This document shows, in pieces, positions 11,121 to 22,533 of a DNA stretch of 64,000 nt. Location of the stretch: assembly GCA_963995525.1 (NCBI GenBank), contig OZ023214.1, forward strand, positions 35,976,562 to 36,040,561, in the 5' to 3' direction. Every line of letters starts with the position of its first letter. The stretch's first letter is position 1. The DNA is from Escarpia spicata (taxonomy: Eukaryota > Annelida > Polychaeta > Sabellida > Siboglinidae). The position numbers and the translations under genes are program-made. The notes beneath the pieces are model-generated. The model was not told the origin of the DNA. It made no database searches and saw only the letters and a program-made list of their open reading frames with translations.

Positions 11121-12656
11121 AGGTCCATCAAAACCAGAACCAGCAGGTTCAGCAACAGAACTTACCCCCTAGCCGACCAAGCACTATCAAAACCAGGACC
11201 GGCAGGTTCAGCAAAAGAACTTACCCACCAGCCGTCCAAGCACTTTCAAAAACAAGACCGGCAGGTTCAGCAACAGAACTTACCCACCAGCCGACCAAGC
11301 CCTATCAAAACCAGGACCGGCAGGTTCAGCAACAGAACTTACCCACCAGCCGACCAAGCACTATCAAAACCAGGACCAGCAGGTTCAGCAACAGAACTTA
11401 CCCCCTAGCCGACCAAGCCCTATCAAAACCAGGACTAGCAGGTTCAGCAACAGAATTTAACCCCTAGCCGACCAAGCACTATCAAAACCAGGACAAGCAG
11501 GTTCAGCAGCAGAACTTACCCACCACCCGACCAAGCACTATCAAAACCAGGACCAGCAGGTTCAGCAGCAGAACTTAACCCCTAGCTGACCAAGCACTAT
11601 CAAAACCAGGACCAGCAGGTTCAGCAGCAGAACTTACCCACCAGCCGACCAAGCACTATCAAAACCAGGACCAACAGGTTCAACAGCAGAACTTACCCCC
11701 TAGCCGACCAAGCACTATAAAAACCAGGACCAGCAGGTTCAGCAGCAGAACTTACCCACCAGCCGACCAAGCACTATCAAAACCAGGACCAACAGGTTCA
11801 ACAGCAGAACTTACCCCCTAGCCGACCAAGCACTATAAAAAACCAGGACCAGCAGGTTCAGCAGCAGAACTTACCCACCAGCCGACCAAGCATTATCAAA
11901 ACCAGGACCAGCAGGTTCAGCAGCAGACCTTACCCCCTAGCCGACCAAGCACTATCAAAACCAGGACCAGCAGGTTCAGCAGCAGAACTTACCCACCAGC
12001 CGACCAAGCACTATCAAAACCAGGACCAGCAGGTTCAGCAGCAGAACTTACCACCTAGCCGACCAAGCACTATCAACAGAACTTACCCCCTAGCCGACCA
12101 AGCCCTATCAAAACCAGGACCAGAAGGTTCAGCAACAGAACTTACCCCCTAGCCGACCAAGCCCTATCAAAACCAGGACCAGCAGGTTCAGCAGCAGAAC
12201 TTACCCCCTAGCAGACCAAGCACTATCAAAACCAGGACCAGCAGGTTCAGCAACAGAACTTACCTCCTAGCCGACCAAGCACTATCAAAACCAGGATCAG
12301 CAGGTTCAGCAACAACACTTACCCCCTAGCCGACCAAGCACTATCAAAACCAGGATCAGCAGGTTTAGCAGCAGAACTTACCCCCTAGCCGACCAAGCAC
12401 TATACAAATCAGGACCAGCAGGTTCAGCAACAGAACTTACCCCCTAGCCGACCAAGCACTATCAAAACCAGAACCAGCAGGTTCAGCAGCAGAACTTACC
12501 CCCTAGCCGACCAAGCACTATCAAAACCAGGACCAGCAGGTTCAGCAGCAGAACTTACCCCCTAGCCGTCCAAGCCCTATCAACAGAACTTACCCCCTAG
12601 CCGTCCAAGCCCTATCAACAGAACTTACCCCCTAGCCGACCAAGCCCTATCAAAAC
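11121..12656. repeat. 59-bp satellite array, about 26 units
   Basis: Tandem copies of a 59-bp unit, recognisable by the words CTATCAAAACCAGGACCAG, CAGGTTCAGCA and GAACTTACCCCCTAGCCGAC. Units differ by scattered single-base changes (ACC/GCC, AGCAAC/AGCAGC, CCCTAG/CACCAG). Several units (around 12070 and 12570-12640) are only 35 bp, having lost the same 24 bp. The period is not a multiple of three and contains TAG, so it is non-coding. On the minus strand most units carry GGTAAGTT, a perfect splice-donor match. The array ends in unique sequence on both sides. Confidence 0.97.
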
Positions 12657-13164
12657 GTCAGAGAGTACAACAGTTTTCTAATTACGAAAATATGTGTTTT
12701 CATTGCATTGATAATTATGTATATCGCTGTTTTAAAGTTTCGCTTTTTTATGTGGAAATATTGTATGTGATAAAGTAATTTTAATAAGGGTAAGAGAAAA
12801 CTGATTTTAAAGAAAGTATTAACTGTGCATGATGTTAGTTATCGTTTTATTAATAATAGTATATTTAAATATAATGGTTTGCTGCTTGTGAGTGTATTGG
12901 TATGAATATGTGCTTGTATGCCCCGACATCACAACACATACCAATGTTTTTATTGTATTGACTCTCAGTAACAACACATGGCAATAAATGTATCTTATCT
13001 CTTATTCCTTATCGCTCTAAGCAGAGCATAGGAGCAAAACGATGCTTTACCCATGTCGAAGAAGTGTAACCTCGACCCTACTATGATAAACAACTGTTGC
13101 CCTCTATATAAAACCTAAGTTTCCCCAGTAAGATACTGGAGCGAGTGACAGCCAAGCAGATCTT
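12657..13164. other. No gene seen
   Basis: AT-rich sequence between the satellite and a decayed LINE. The last part may be the upstream portion of that LINE, but homology is not readable. Confidence 0.4.
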
Positions 13165-14059
13165 TACATTCCGGGCCGACAGTGATCATATTGATGACTA
13201 TTAGTCAGCCTGTCGTGCACACTACAGTGTAGAAACTGCAATAGTAAACGTTCACAACGACCTACTACAGGCCATGAACAGCGGCAAGATTTCTCTTCTT
13301 GTATTAACAGACTTATCCGCACGTTTTGACACTATCGACCATCCTATTCTTCTGTCCCACATGAACAGCTACTTTGGAATCTGCGGTGTAGCACTTGACT
13401 GGTTCCAGTCCTACTTGAGTGCAGGATATAACCTGCTGTATGCACATTGACAATGTAATATCAGATGCATCGCAAGGCTCTGTCATTGGGCCGATATTGT
13501 TCTCAATGTATATGATGCATTGCCACAGTTATCATTAGTGCGCTGACGACACATACGTATACCTCTCGGTCGACACCACACAGTCAAAAGTTAATGACGC
13601 AGTACAGCAAACTGAAGCCTGCCTTGACGAGCTACATCAACGCGAATCGCGGAACTTCCTGAAGCTGAATGATGGAAAGACATAATTCACTGTCGTCGGA
13701 TCCAAACAACAGAGATCAAATGTAAACGCCAAACAGATCAGAGTGGGCGACATCACGGTTACTCCAGTAGACAGCGTCAGGAATCTCGGCGTCATCTTTG
13801 ATGAGAACCTGCCCATGAATAAACATATCGTCGCTGTATCCAGAGCTGTCTGTCTGTCTGTCTGTCAGTTGGAAATATTGGCCTGATTTGCATGCAAACG
13901 AATCCGCCGGTTGTGGAATTACTCACTCACGCTTTCATTACTCCAAACTGGACATGGGCAATTATCTGCTTCACGACCTCAACAACTCATAGCTTCACCG
14001 ATTCAGGCGACGACAAGACCTTGCTGCCAGACTGATCACTCTCTCCAGGAAGTATACAC
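13165..14059 (+). pseudogene. Non-LTR retrotransposon reverse transcriptase, decayed (5' part)
   Basis: Read with frameshifts, the plus strand gives the reverse transcriptase palm of an L2/CR1/Jockey-group LINE. It shows SAYRAHYSVETAIV, then LVLTDLSARFDTIDHPILL, WFQSYLS, a degenerate QGSVIGPILF, the catalytic ADDTYVYLS (family FADD/YADD), and later VRNLGVIFDENL and RLITLSRKYT. Several stops and shifts interrupt it. The reading breaks at 14059, exactly where a hAT element begins, and resumes at about 15335 (LKQLHWL), so both parts are one element. An endonuclease domain is not visible upstream. Confidence 0.75.
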
Positions 14060-15326
14060 CAATGGTACTTAACCCGCAAATTGGGACGCCAAGCCATTTT
14101 GAGTAGTTCGCCAAGAGTTTCAAGCGACTATGAACGTTTTTTTATTGTCCTGCTTTCCCGTACCATATGCATGTGAGACGAATTATTTATTATTTATTAA
14201 ACACGTTGTATGCAATTGCAACGTCGTGTGCTATAATATCATATAATATAAAAAAAGTATACTATATTTGGTATAATGTCTTCGTCAATGATACATCTTG
14301 TATGGGCAAGTAATATTCGCCGTTTCCGGTTCTGTCTATATCGAAGCCATTAACGTTCACTTTCACATACCAATATTACATTAATCAACATCAGTGAAAC
14401 AATATATTATCCATCTGCATATTATCACCAGTGTGAAGTAAATTAGCGTACTGGCAGTAGGGCTAATATCCTTCAAATGTTGTCGAAATCGTAAGATCTT
14501 TCCGACTTCGAACGGTTTCCAGCTGGCCCACAAGACCCGGCAAAGAATTGGAAATTGACAAAAACAACAGAACACTGTCTCGTTCTATCTTACAGCAGTG
14601 TTCACTGGTTGGGCCGTGGAGCGGTTCTAGTGAGGTCTATGATAGACCTACTTCTGTGAGTTTTCTCCATTGAATTGATGGACCGGTCACTCAGCGACAA
14701 CTTTATACATTTCAAGTTCACAATGGTACCTTTGCATCGAAGGAGATGCGCGCATCGAAGATGCCAACCAGTGTTTGTTGGTGTCCTTGATAGCCTACAG
14801 AGCGCCTTCAGTGGTCGATTTGTCGACTTCGCTGCTTCTTTGCAAGTTCGTTTATTGCGCAGTCTGACTGATAGCGGAATTCCCAACAACAAGTCATATC
14901 ATGAACACCTTGGATATCGTTTGAAATTTGATTTGCGACTTGCGAGCTCTGCTTTCACCAGGCAGTAGTAGGCCTAGTTTACAGAAGCACAAAGTATACT
15001 ACTTACGAACACCCACAAATAGGTACTTCATATATTACCTAATTAACAGTTTTGGCCCGCAGAAAGATAACTGGGCAACATTTGGCTTACACCTAAACAC
15101 ATTTACAGAACACTGACTTAATCCAATGCGCAGCGCTGATTTGGTGATGCCGCCGTGTTCAGCAAGGACATTTAAGAAATGTTATCATTTCTCATCATTT
15201 GTTGTTATGTCTATTTATCTCATGACTATTTAGTTTATCATAAGTTAACTTTTTAACGCGTGGGTCGCCAAACAAGTCCCGCGACCGGAATTTGGGTCAC
15301 GACCAAAAAAAGGTTAAGAAACGCTG
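14060..15326. mobile_element. Non-autonomous hAT-type element inserted in a LINE
   Basis: The left end CAATGGTACTTAACCC and the reverse complement of the right end (CAGCGTTTCTTAACCT) match as imperfect terminal inverted repeats of the hAT type (family consensus near CAGNGNTTCTTAACC). Candidate 8-bp target duplications are GTATACAC (14052-14059) and GTAACACA (15327-15334), which look like decayed copies of one site. The subterminal part (AAGCCATTTTGAGT, TCGCCAAGAGT) is shared with a second copy at about 36440-36621. No transposase domain is readable inside, and open frames at 14602-14968 are unidentified. Confidence 0.65.
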
Positions 15327-15660
15327 GTAACACACATACCCTCAAACAACTACACTGGCTGGCAATGAAATAGAGGATTGTTTTTAAAATATCCGTGCTT
15401 TTGTTCAAGACAATTAATTGTGTCTCTCAGATCTACTTGTGTAACCTTGTCAAACCGTGTGTGCCCGTGAAAATCTCCGCTCAGCAGACAAGTTACTTCT
15501 AGTAGAATGCAAAGCTAAAACTCGTCGGGAGCACGATCGTTTGTAGTATCCACAGCAACGGTTTGGAATGCGCTTCCAAAACTATTAGAGCTACTGCAAC
15601 GATCAACACCTTCAAACAACCCTGAAAACACACCTCTTCAATATACACTTAAAATAAGAC
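15327..15660 (+). pseudogene. LINE 3' part (C-terminus of reverse transcriptase), continued after the hAT insertion
   Basis: With frameshifts the plus strand reads LKQLHWLAMK, RIVFKISVLLFKTIN, then FVVSTATVWNALPKLL, matching the typical C-terminal region of LINE ORF2 (LHWLPV...RI.FKI....F / R.F...A...WN.LP). It continues the element at 13165-14059. Stops at the equivalent of a Gln and several shifts show it is dead. Confidence 0.7.
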
Positions 15661-16079
15661 ATTTGAATTGTGTAAATGGACATTTGCTACGGAGAAATGA
15701 CTTCTGAACATACCAATGTTCTTTTTAAAATATCAGTGAAAATTTGTTTACACATTTTACGATACTGATTTATACGATTTAGGAACATGATTTCATATTA
15801 TTTATTATATTGTTCTTATAATAATTATTATATAGACTATATCAATATATTTCTAGAAACGTTGTGATAACAATTCTACATTATTTTAATAACTATTTAT
15901 TGGTTTACGTATGCTTTACATGTGTTTCTTTCCCGAAAACTTCAACTGCGCCCATGTTAGTCATCCCTGCCTAAACAAGACCAAAACAGTTATGGTCCTA
16001 TTTCTAACCTTAGCTTTTTTCTAAAATACTAGAAAAGGGTGTAGCTAGCTGACTAAGATCTGACGTTAGCATAAATGTC
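15661..16079. other. AT-rich sequence; no gene seen
   Basis: Probably the 3' UTR of the preceding LINE followed by intergenic or LINE-derived sequence. No feature could be defined. Confidence 0.35.
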
Positions 16080-16825
16080 TTAACTAATATGTTACAATCA
16101 GCATATGAACAATTTCATTCAACAGAAACGGTTCTTTTAAAAGTACATAATGATATTAACATAAACATTGATAATGGTAAAGAAAGTAACTGCGCTAACT
16201 TTACTTGATCTATCTGCCACCTTTGATACCATCGATCATAACATTCTAATTAAACGATTATCACAGTGGTGCAGCATGTCTGGCACAGCTCTGACCTGGT
16301 TTTCTACATACCTAACTGATAGATACCAAACCATTACAATTTAGAACTGTTTTTCGGCTGCACTGCCCACTTTATGTGGTGTTCCCCAGGGTTCTGTTCT
16401 TGGGCCTCTACTTTTCACTCTCTACACAACACCACAACGCTCTGTTATTAACAGTCACAGTCAGATGATACCCAGATTTGCATTTTATCTAATACTAATT
16501 GCTCCCTAAATCAGCTCAGAAATTGTCTTAATGACATCTTCGTTTGATGACTGAGAGTCGATTAAAGTTAAATGCTGATAAACAGAGTTTCTTATAACTG
16601 GTACACACAGGCAGCATGACAATATTAAAGGCTGTTTCCCACACCATTGCCTATCAGGCACGTTCATGTAAACAATCAGCGTATATATACATATTCATTG
16701 CTTACTCCTGTAAAAAGCATATCCAGCTTCGACCATCTAGTTCTCCGCCAACCCTCTGGAATTTGCTTCCACTTAGTGTTAGATCAGTTGAAAATATTAT
16801 ACAATTTCGCCGTCATTTATAGACT
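16080..16825 (+). pseudogene. Non-LTR reverse transcriptase fragment, heavily decayed
   Basis: Successive frames give QSAYEQFHSTETVLLKV, a degenerate [16 protein letters not shown] block, [24 protein letters not shown] (around 16390), SDDTQI (the catalytic DD), LNQLRNCLNDI and finally PPTLWNLLPLSVRS near 16750. This is the order of an L2/Jockey-group LINE ORF2 with internal deletions. Many stops and frameshifts; no function expected. Confidence 0.7.
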
Positions 16826-18239
16826 TACCTTTAAAAACTTGCGTATCCACCTTAGTTCCCTGGCATACCGATACATCTGTTGACGAGTTTAATATGGCTT
16901 AGCAATTCTGATATTGACTAACCCTTTTATATTGAGGCGCCTCTGAGCTTGGTTCCGAGGATTTAGACGCAAAAGAAGTTACCTTATTATTATGATGAAT
17001 GTTTTGCAGATTTCAATGTAGAGTTTACAATAATGATTGATGGTTATTTTGTTGGTTTAGCAGGAAAAGGGTGGGGTATGGGTTCAAGAAGGGGTGTCGT
17101 TTTCGGAAGGAGTATTCGTAAAATGGGGTGTGGACGAACACCTCAAAACCCCCATAGTTACAAAACTGAAGTTGGATCCTATTTAATAAACAAAAACTCG
17201 AAGTGCTAAGGTTAAATGCACCGGCAGAGAAAGATAAAGTCATATTATTTTGGGCTTGAAGACTAGTTTATTTATTATATATATTCACCGGAGCCGACTC
17301 AAACAACATAATTGATATTCCCAGGCCTGTTAGGGGCAGCTGCTATCATTTACATGCACCTTAACCTATAAAACTGACAGAGTGCAGCTTAAGGCTGCTA
17401 AATGAGCACACGCATATGCAGACAAATTGTCACGTCTCTCTTGCGGCAGTTCTTTGTATATGTATTGAAAAAGATAAGTTTTCGCATTGATCGTCATAAC
17501 CGATGCATATTTCGTATTAAAGAATATTCTTATAAGCGAGATTGCGTATGTATGTGCGCGGGTAGGTTAACGTTTTCCTTTTACACGGCTTGAACCTCGA
17601 ACGACTAAGGCCTCTCGTTGGACGTGAACCTCCCATTCTCTCCGACCTTCGTCATTTTCAATAAACAACGAGTATCTGCGAACGCGTTATGGTGTTTATG
17701 TAACGATGCCGTGCGGTTTCTAACATTTGGTAAATATTACTATTACGACTGCCATCTACCAAGGCATCCAGTCAGGTGATGAGCATTTTTGCTAGTGTAT
17801 CATAAACATTATGCTTATTTTCAGCGGTCACTAGGCACAGTGAGTGGGACAGGAAAACTGGTAATTTGTGTGCATATTTTGATAACCTAATTTCATTTAT
17901 CATAAGTAATTCTTTTTTTAAATATCACCATTATAATATACATATAAGTCTGCAACATTATGCGAAAACAGATTTGTTTAGTCCATTTACGTGGCAAACA
18001 GAGCAGATCAAACTTTTGGGACATCGAAAGTAATATGAAATCTGATAAGAAGAACAAAGAATAAAAAAGAAGAAGATATAGAAGAAAAAGACGTTTATTT
18101 CTCTCACCCCACATACATAAATAAGCCGCGTTACATCGGCTCTGATTGTTTTTTAATTAAATAATGCCATTGTTCTATTAGCCAAGTGTCTGTCCCGTAC
18201 ATGTTGTGAGTTATACGTGGGTATGTTGTGTGTCTTCAT
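16826..18239. other. No gene seen
   Basis: AT-rich intergenic sequence with no recognisable coding region or element. Isolated open frames on both strands are unsupported. Confidence 0.4.
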
Positions 18240-18965
18240 ACTCATGTGCGCTACTACATCGCAAGAACTACAAAACATGCTGCAGGAGCTAGTTGATGAA
18301 AGTGAAAAACAAGGTCTGAAGATGAACATTTTGAAGCCAAAAATGATGCTCGAAAATGACACACCAATATGTATCAACGCCACGCAGTTATAGAATGTTG
18401 GAAGCTACGTCTATCTGGGAGAGCGATAAGTATCAGAAACAAAAACCAAGGCAGGGAGATTCAAAGAAGAAGCACGACCGGCTGGACAGCATTCGCCAAA
18501 CACATTGAAATTGTCAAGGGTAACTTTAGAAACTGCTTGAAGAGACAAGTCTACAACTCAATCGTACTTCCAGCGATGACGGTCGGCGCGAAAAGATGGA
18601 CACTCACCAACCATGCAGCGAACAAGCTAGCAGCCGCACAAACAAAGATGGAAAGAAGTATGTTAAACATCACATATTGGGAGAAAAAACAAACATCTGG
18701 GTAAGAGAGAAGATGCGATAGAAGACAGAAGTGGACCTGGGCAGGGCACATTAGCAGACTACGAGATAACCGATGGCCATCGTGTTTCACAAGACCTTAC
18801 GATGGGAAACGATCTAGAGGAAGACCGGCGAGACGGTGGAGAGACGAACTAGACGAGTACTGAAAGGTCACCAACTGGCAGAGGATAGCGCAAGACAGGC
18901 AGATTTGGAAACGACATGCTGAGGCCTTCGCCCAACCACGGGACAATATGGCTTCACAATGATGA
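18240..18965 (+). pseudogene. RTE-type LINE 3' part of ORF2, decayed
   Basis: The plus strand reads LQNMLQELVDESEKQGLKMN, then YVYLGERISI, VYNSIVLPAMTVGAKRWTL, a degenerate block, WAGHISRLRDNRW, and RGRPARRWRDELDEY. This is the characteristic C-terminal half of RTE-group endonuclease/reverse transcriptases (WAGH.ARM.DNRW ... SRGRPP.RW.D). Stop codons interrupt it. The tail 'atgatgatgacg' after 18957 looks like an RTE (TGA)n-type 3' end. The upstream reverse transcriptase core is missing, as expected from 5' truncation. Confidence 0.75.
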
Positions 18966-19268
18966 TGACGTCATGTGTATACTGTCGATGATCTTGTACG
19001 GGTATTTGTGTTTTACTGCTAGTCGTTTGTATATAGGTGCTACATTATAATTATAACTTATTGGCAGAAGCATTAGAAGACACGAAATAACATTGATGAA
19101 TGAAAAGTGTAGCTTAGATATAAAAAATATCAATTCTCATAGAGGAATATAAATGATTGGGGCAGGCTATTTATTCGTGTGTTAATGCTTGCAACGTGCA
19201 TATGAATAAAATAAGCTAAAAATACACCAGAAAGGCGGCCTAAACATAAATACAAACAGTTGGTCTCT
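18966..19268. other. No gene seen
   Basis: AT-rich spacer between the RTE fragment and the satellite array. Confidence 0.5.
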
Positions 19269-21092
19269 ATATAAGCGAAAGGATTAATTGTCCTCAATAA
19301 GCCAAAGAGTTCATTTTCCTCAATAAGCCGAAGGATCCATTTTCTTCAATAAACCGAAGGGTTCATTGTCCTTAATAAGCCAAAGGATCCATTTTCCTTA
19401 ATAGCCCAAAGATTTCATTGTTTTCAAAAAGCCAAAGGATTCATTGTCCTCAATACAATAAGCCAAGGGTCCATTGTCCCTAATAAGCCAAGGGTTCATT
19501 GTCCTCAATGAGCCAAATGATTAATTTTCCTCAATAAGTCAAAGGATTCATTGTCTTCAATACGCCAAATGGTTCATTGTCCTGAATACGCCAAATGACT
19601 AATTGTTGTAATAGTAATATAAACAGGAACCTATTATACTACTGTCCTGAATAAGCCACAGGATTCGTTTTCCTTAATAAGCCAATGGTTCATTGTACTT
19701 AATAAGCCAAAAGGTTCATTGTCCTCAATAAGCCAAGGGTCCATTGTCCTCAATAAGCTAAGGGTTAATTATCTTAAATGAGCCAAATGATTCATTTTTT
19801 TTCAATAAGCCAAAGGATTCATTGTCTTCAATAAGCCAAATGGATCATTGTCCTCAATAAGCCAAATGACTAATTGTTCTCAGTAATATAAACAGGAACC
19901 TATTATACTACTGTCCTGAATAAGCCACAGGATTCGTTTTCCTTAATAAGCCAATGGTTCATTGTACTTAATAAGCCAAAAGGTTCATTGTCCTCAATAA
20001 GCCAAGGGTCCATTGTCCTCAATAAGCCAAGGGTTAATTATCTTAAATGAGCCAAATGATTCATTTTTTTTCAATAAGCCAAAGGATTCATTGTCTTCAA
20101 TAAGCCAAATGGATCATTGTCCTCAATAAGCCAAATGACTAATTGTTCTCAGTAATATAAACAGGAACCTATTATACTACTGTCCTCAATAAGCCACAGG
20201 ATTCGTTTTCCTTAATAAGCCAATGGTTCATTGTACTTAATAAGCCAAAAGGTTCATTGTCCTCAATAAGCCAAGGGTCCATTGTCCTCAATAAGCCAAG
20301 GGTTAATTATCTTAAATGAGCCAAATGATTCATTTTTTTTCAATAAGCCAAAGGATTCATTGTCTTCAATAAGCCAAATGGATCATTGTCCTCAATAAGC
20401 CAAATGACTAATTGTTCTCAGTAATATAAACAGGAACCTATTATACTACTGTCCTCAATAAGCCACAGGATTCGTTTTCCTTAATAAGCCAATGGTTCAT
20501 TGTACTTAATAAGCCAAAAGGTTCATTGTCCTCAATAAGCCAAGGGTCCATTGTCCTCAATAAGCCAAGGGTTAATTATCTTAAATGAGCCAAATGATTC
20601 ATTTTTTTTCAATAAGCCAAAGGATTCATTGTCTTCAATAAGCCAAATGGATCATTGTCCTCAATAAGCCAAATGACTAATTGTTCTCAGTAATATAAAC
20701 AGGAACCTATTATACTACTGTCCTGAATAAGCCACAGGATTCGTTTTCCTTAATAAGCCAATGGTTCATTGTACTTAATAAGCCAAAAGGTTCATTGTCC
20801 TCAATAAGCCAAGGGTCCATTGTCCTCAATAAGCCAAGGGTTAATTATCTTAAATGAGCCAAATGATTCATTTTTTTTCAATAAGCCAAAGGATTCATTG
20901 TCTTCAATAAGCCAAATGGATCATTGTCCTCAATAAGCCAAATGACTAATTGTTCTCAGTAATATAAACAGGAACCTATTATACTACTGTCCTCAATAAG
21001 CCACAGGATTCGTTTTCCTTAATAAGCCAATGGTTCGTTGTCCTCAATAGGCCAAAAGGTTCAGAGTCCAATAATCCAAAGGGTTCATTGTA
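19269..21092. repeat. 26-27-bp satellite with a 269-bp higher-order repeat
   Basis: The basic monomer is about CTCAATAAGCCAAAGGATTC + ATTGTC. In the central part, ten diverged monomers form a unit that repeats with an exact 269-bp period. The marker GGAACCTATTATACTACTG starts at 19626, 19895, 20164, 20433, 20702 and 20971 (five intervals of 269). Neighbouring 269-bp units are nearly identical while monomers within a unit differ, showing recent amplification of a whole block. The 5' part (19269-19620) contains only monomers. The monomer closely matches part of the 3' UTR of the CR1 LINEs at 22535-22570 and 42380-42410. Confidence 0.95.
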
Positions 21093-21849
21093 CACTTACC
21101 AGATGGGGTTTATTCTCTGGGTAACGATCGTGTCTTGTTGATTATCCAAAGATTAGGGGAAGGTGATTACTTCTCCGACTCGACTATGCTACCCTCCGGT
21201 GGCTGTAAATGTCAAGTTTGTGGAGATATTATGCTGCGTCAGCTCGGGACAGACCATAAAATATAAGATTTTTCATAGGCGGCCATTAAAGCGCTTCCTG
21301 GGCTGGATGGACAATTTTACCTATTGTTTTTTTTTACAACAAAACGTGAAAACGGTATATCCCATTATTGAGAAATTCCACCCAAACGCTATACGCCTCA
21401 ATTTTGACCCAGTCTGGCGACTGGGTTTTAAATATCGGTGAGTTCTGCACATATCACACCAAAAAGGTCTTGAATAAAAATCATCACATCCAATCCTCTT
21501 TATTGTCAGGGGTAGAAATGTTAAGAAGTAGGTCTCTGTTTTCTTCTATCTTCTTCTTTCCGGCCACAGACAGCTCTCGTTCCATTTCAAAGTCACGTAC
21601 ATGCAGGTTTAAGAATGGCATCACTCCAGCTGTCGCTTTCTTGTAGATTTTTGATTGAAGAGTAATGATAAGCACTTATATCTGTCTTTGAACAAGATAG
21701 TGTCTGCGTTTGAAAAAGTCATGTATAATTGAACAAAGTCACTGACTCAAATGAACGAGATCAGGAGCGTTAACGGCGGCGAGTGGTGACCGGTGAGAGT
21801 GGGCGATATAAAGTGTAACAGTTTAGCGAAAATGGCAAACTTTGTAACT
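21093..21849. other. No gene seen
   Basis: Intergenic sequence. The word TGGCAAACTTTGTAACTA at 21831 recurs near 22252, bracketing the interspersed repeat annotated next. Confidence 0.4.
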
Positions 21850-22260
21850 ATGCGTTAAAGGAAGGCTGTATGTTCCTCTACCCGGAATTAGCCTGCGTCT
21901 GTAACAAGAAATCTGCACAGTTGAGACATCGCTGAATATCAAAGGGTATTACAGTTAACTAAGCCAGATTCGGCAGTATTAAAACGTGGGAAAATGGGAA
22001 ATTGTTGACCATCAAAAGGTATTCCGGTTAACATGGCCCGTCTATGCAATATTGCCAATAAAGCTTGTTTTGAAACTTGATGTTTTGTTTACTATTTGAA
22101 CATGCTCCGAGGTCGAACCTTCCAAATACCGAACGTTTTTCCGGGGTCACTAAACACAATTTGGTGAGCAGCATAGCCTCAACATATATTCTTAATATTA
22201 GTTAATAAAAAATTGAAAAAACTAGGAACAGACAGCAACCTTTTAACGAGACTGGCAAAC
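21850..22260. repeat. Unclassified interspersed repeat, copy 1
   Basis: Shares long stretches with 32215-32520: TACC(C/T)GGAATTAGCC-like start, 'gaaatgggaaat(t/c)gttga', 'catcaaa(a/g)ggtatt', 'gcttgttttgaaac', 'ttgttttgtttactatttga' and 'acatgctccg(a/g)ggtcg'. Both copies have the same orientation. No coding content. This copy is bracketed by an approximate direct repeat of about 28 bp (21831-21858 and 22252-22279). Confidence 0.7.
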
Positions 22261-22484
22261 TTTGTTACTAACTGTTAAAGTGATTCCTCGACCGGCATAG
22301 CGGATCTCGAATCCGATTCTTTGATGTACCAAAATGTATTGTGTGAATATCCGCAGTGGATTTAATAAAAACAAGAGCGTTGTCTTGTTTATATCGTGCA
22401 AAGAATATTGTCTTTCAGTCATGACATCTAGTGACCTGCGAAAGTTAATTATCAGGCCGACATTTAGTCTTAAACCCTCTGAAC

Positions 22485-22533
22485 TTTAACAAGATTTAAC
22501 AAGATTGCCATCCAGAAAATTACTCTGGATGGC
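22485..22533 (-). repeat. CR1 LINE 3' terminus: hairpin and 10-bp tail repeats
   Basis: On the plus strand, two copies of TTTAACAAGA (22485-22504) precede GCCATCCAGA-loop-TCTGGATGGC (22507-22533). In LINE sense this is a stem-loop followed by an ATCTTGTTAA repeat tail. The same hairpin and tail occur at the end of the second CR1 copy (42412-42452). Such terminal hairpins and microsatellite tails are typical of the CR1/L2 group, where the reverse transcriptase recognises the RNA end. Confidence 0.8.

Noticed and set aside
11121..12656. 59-bp repeat array as a coding repeat or CRISPR
   Set aside because: The period is not a multiple of three, TAG occurs in the unit, and there are no unique spacers.
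19269..21092. Regularly spaced repeats resembling a CRISPR array
   Set aside because: The spacers are themselves diverged copies of the same monomer, units repeat as 269-bp blocks, no cas genes are present and the DNA is eukaryotic.
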